From assembly GCA_905221605.1 (NCBI GenBank), contig CAJNDS010000857.1:773817-837816 (forward strand): a stretch of 64,000 nt of DNA, in the 5' to 3' direction. The stretch is from Symbiodinium natans. Its lineage: Eukaryota > Sar > Dinophyceae > Suessiales > Symbiodiniaceae. The notes under the pieces are model-generated. The model searched no databases. It was given only the letters and a program-made list of their open reading frames with translations, and had not been told where the DNA came from. Shown here piece after piece: positions 63,713 through 64,000 of this stretch; within the stretch, counting starts at the first letter, position 1, and every line of letters starts with the position of its first letter. The translations under genes and the position numbers were made by a program.

Positions 63713-64000
63713 GAATGTGGCATGGGGTGCATTGCATGGAGGGTGATGCTGACATGGTGTAGGGTTCAGGGCTTCGGGCAGGGAGTCCGGATGCACAAGG
63801 GCATAAAGCATTTAAATTCAGGGTTCAGGGCTATATGATAATTTGCATTTTGTTTATGATTATTGTGCTTTTTCAACCTTTTGCATCATGACAAAAAAGT
63901 ATATATACACCTCTGAGGACTTCGGTCCGTTTTCCAAATGAATAGGCCCCCATATTGCTTCTACTAAGTCCTACACCTTAAGCCCTAAATGACATGTAGG

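Overview
The window looks like nuclear DNA of a dinoflagellate, possibly of the Symbiodiniaceae. It has no bacterial gene organisation and no rRNA, tRNA or CRISPR that I can see. Almost everything recognisable is retrotransposon. Degenerate TTTAGGG telomere-type repeats lie near the right end. The strongest clue is that nine transposon units begin with GGCTCAAG, the last 8 nt of the dinoflagellate spliced leader (DinoSL), which is trans-spliced to the 5' end of dinoflagellate mRNAs.

Layout. 1-940: non-coding flank. 941-52272: one Ty1/copia LTR retrotransposon (LTRs 941-1294 and 51922-52272) coding for gag-protease, an unrecognised proline-rich protein and an integrase-RT-RNase H polyprotein with an extra C-terminal domain. 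Its 3' untranslated part is split by a 42-kb cluster (9817-51890). The cluster is a head-to-tail array of units related to one non-LTR (LINE) family, and every junction carries the same 14-mer GAAAGTTCCTGTCT. Three unit types alternate: the LINE itself (endonuclease-RT-RNase H plus a protein-kinase-like third ORF), a 2.9-kb non-autonomous type A with a conserved 130-aa ORF, and a 2.1-kb type B with no convincing gene. All share the 5' head, a 36-bp 3' tail, and a small covarying hairpin repeat scattered through coding and non-coding parts. One array segment (26433-32293) is scrambled: a LINE head, 2.6 kb of foreign DNA, an inverted LINE fragment, then the rest of a type A unit. 52273-64000: decayed fragments of a different LINE in head-to-head orientation (54478-59056), 11-bp minisatellites, CT and CCGCGGAAG repeats, and telomere-like repeats.

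How it fits together. The LINE presumably supplies the reverse transcriptase and endonuclease that mobilise types A and B through the shared 3' tail. RNAs appear to have been trans-spliced before reverse transcription, which left spliced-leader relics at unit starts. Repeated insertion into, or recombination at, the same 14-bp site would build the array. No single LINE copy is intact: each is broken at a different point, and together they reveal the full architecture.
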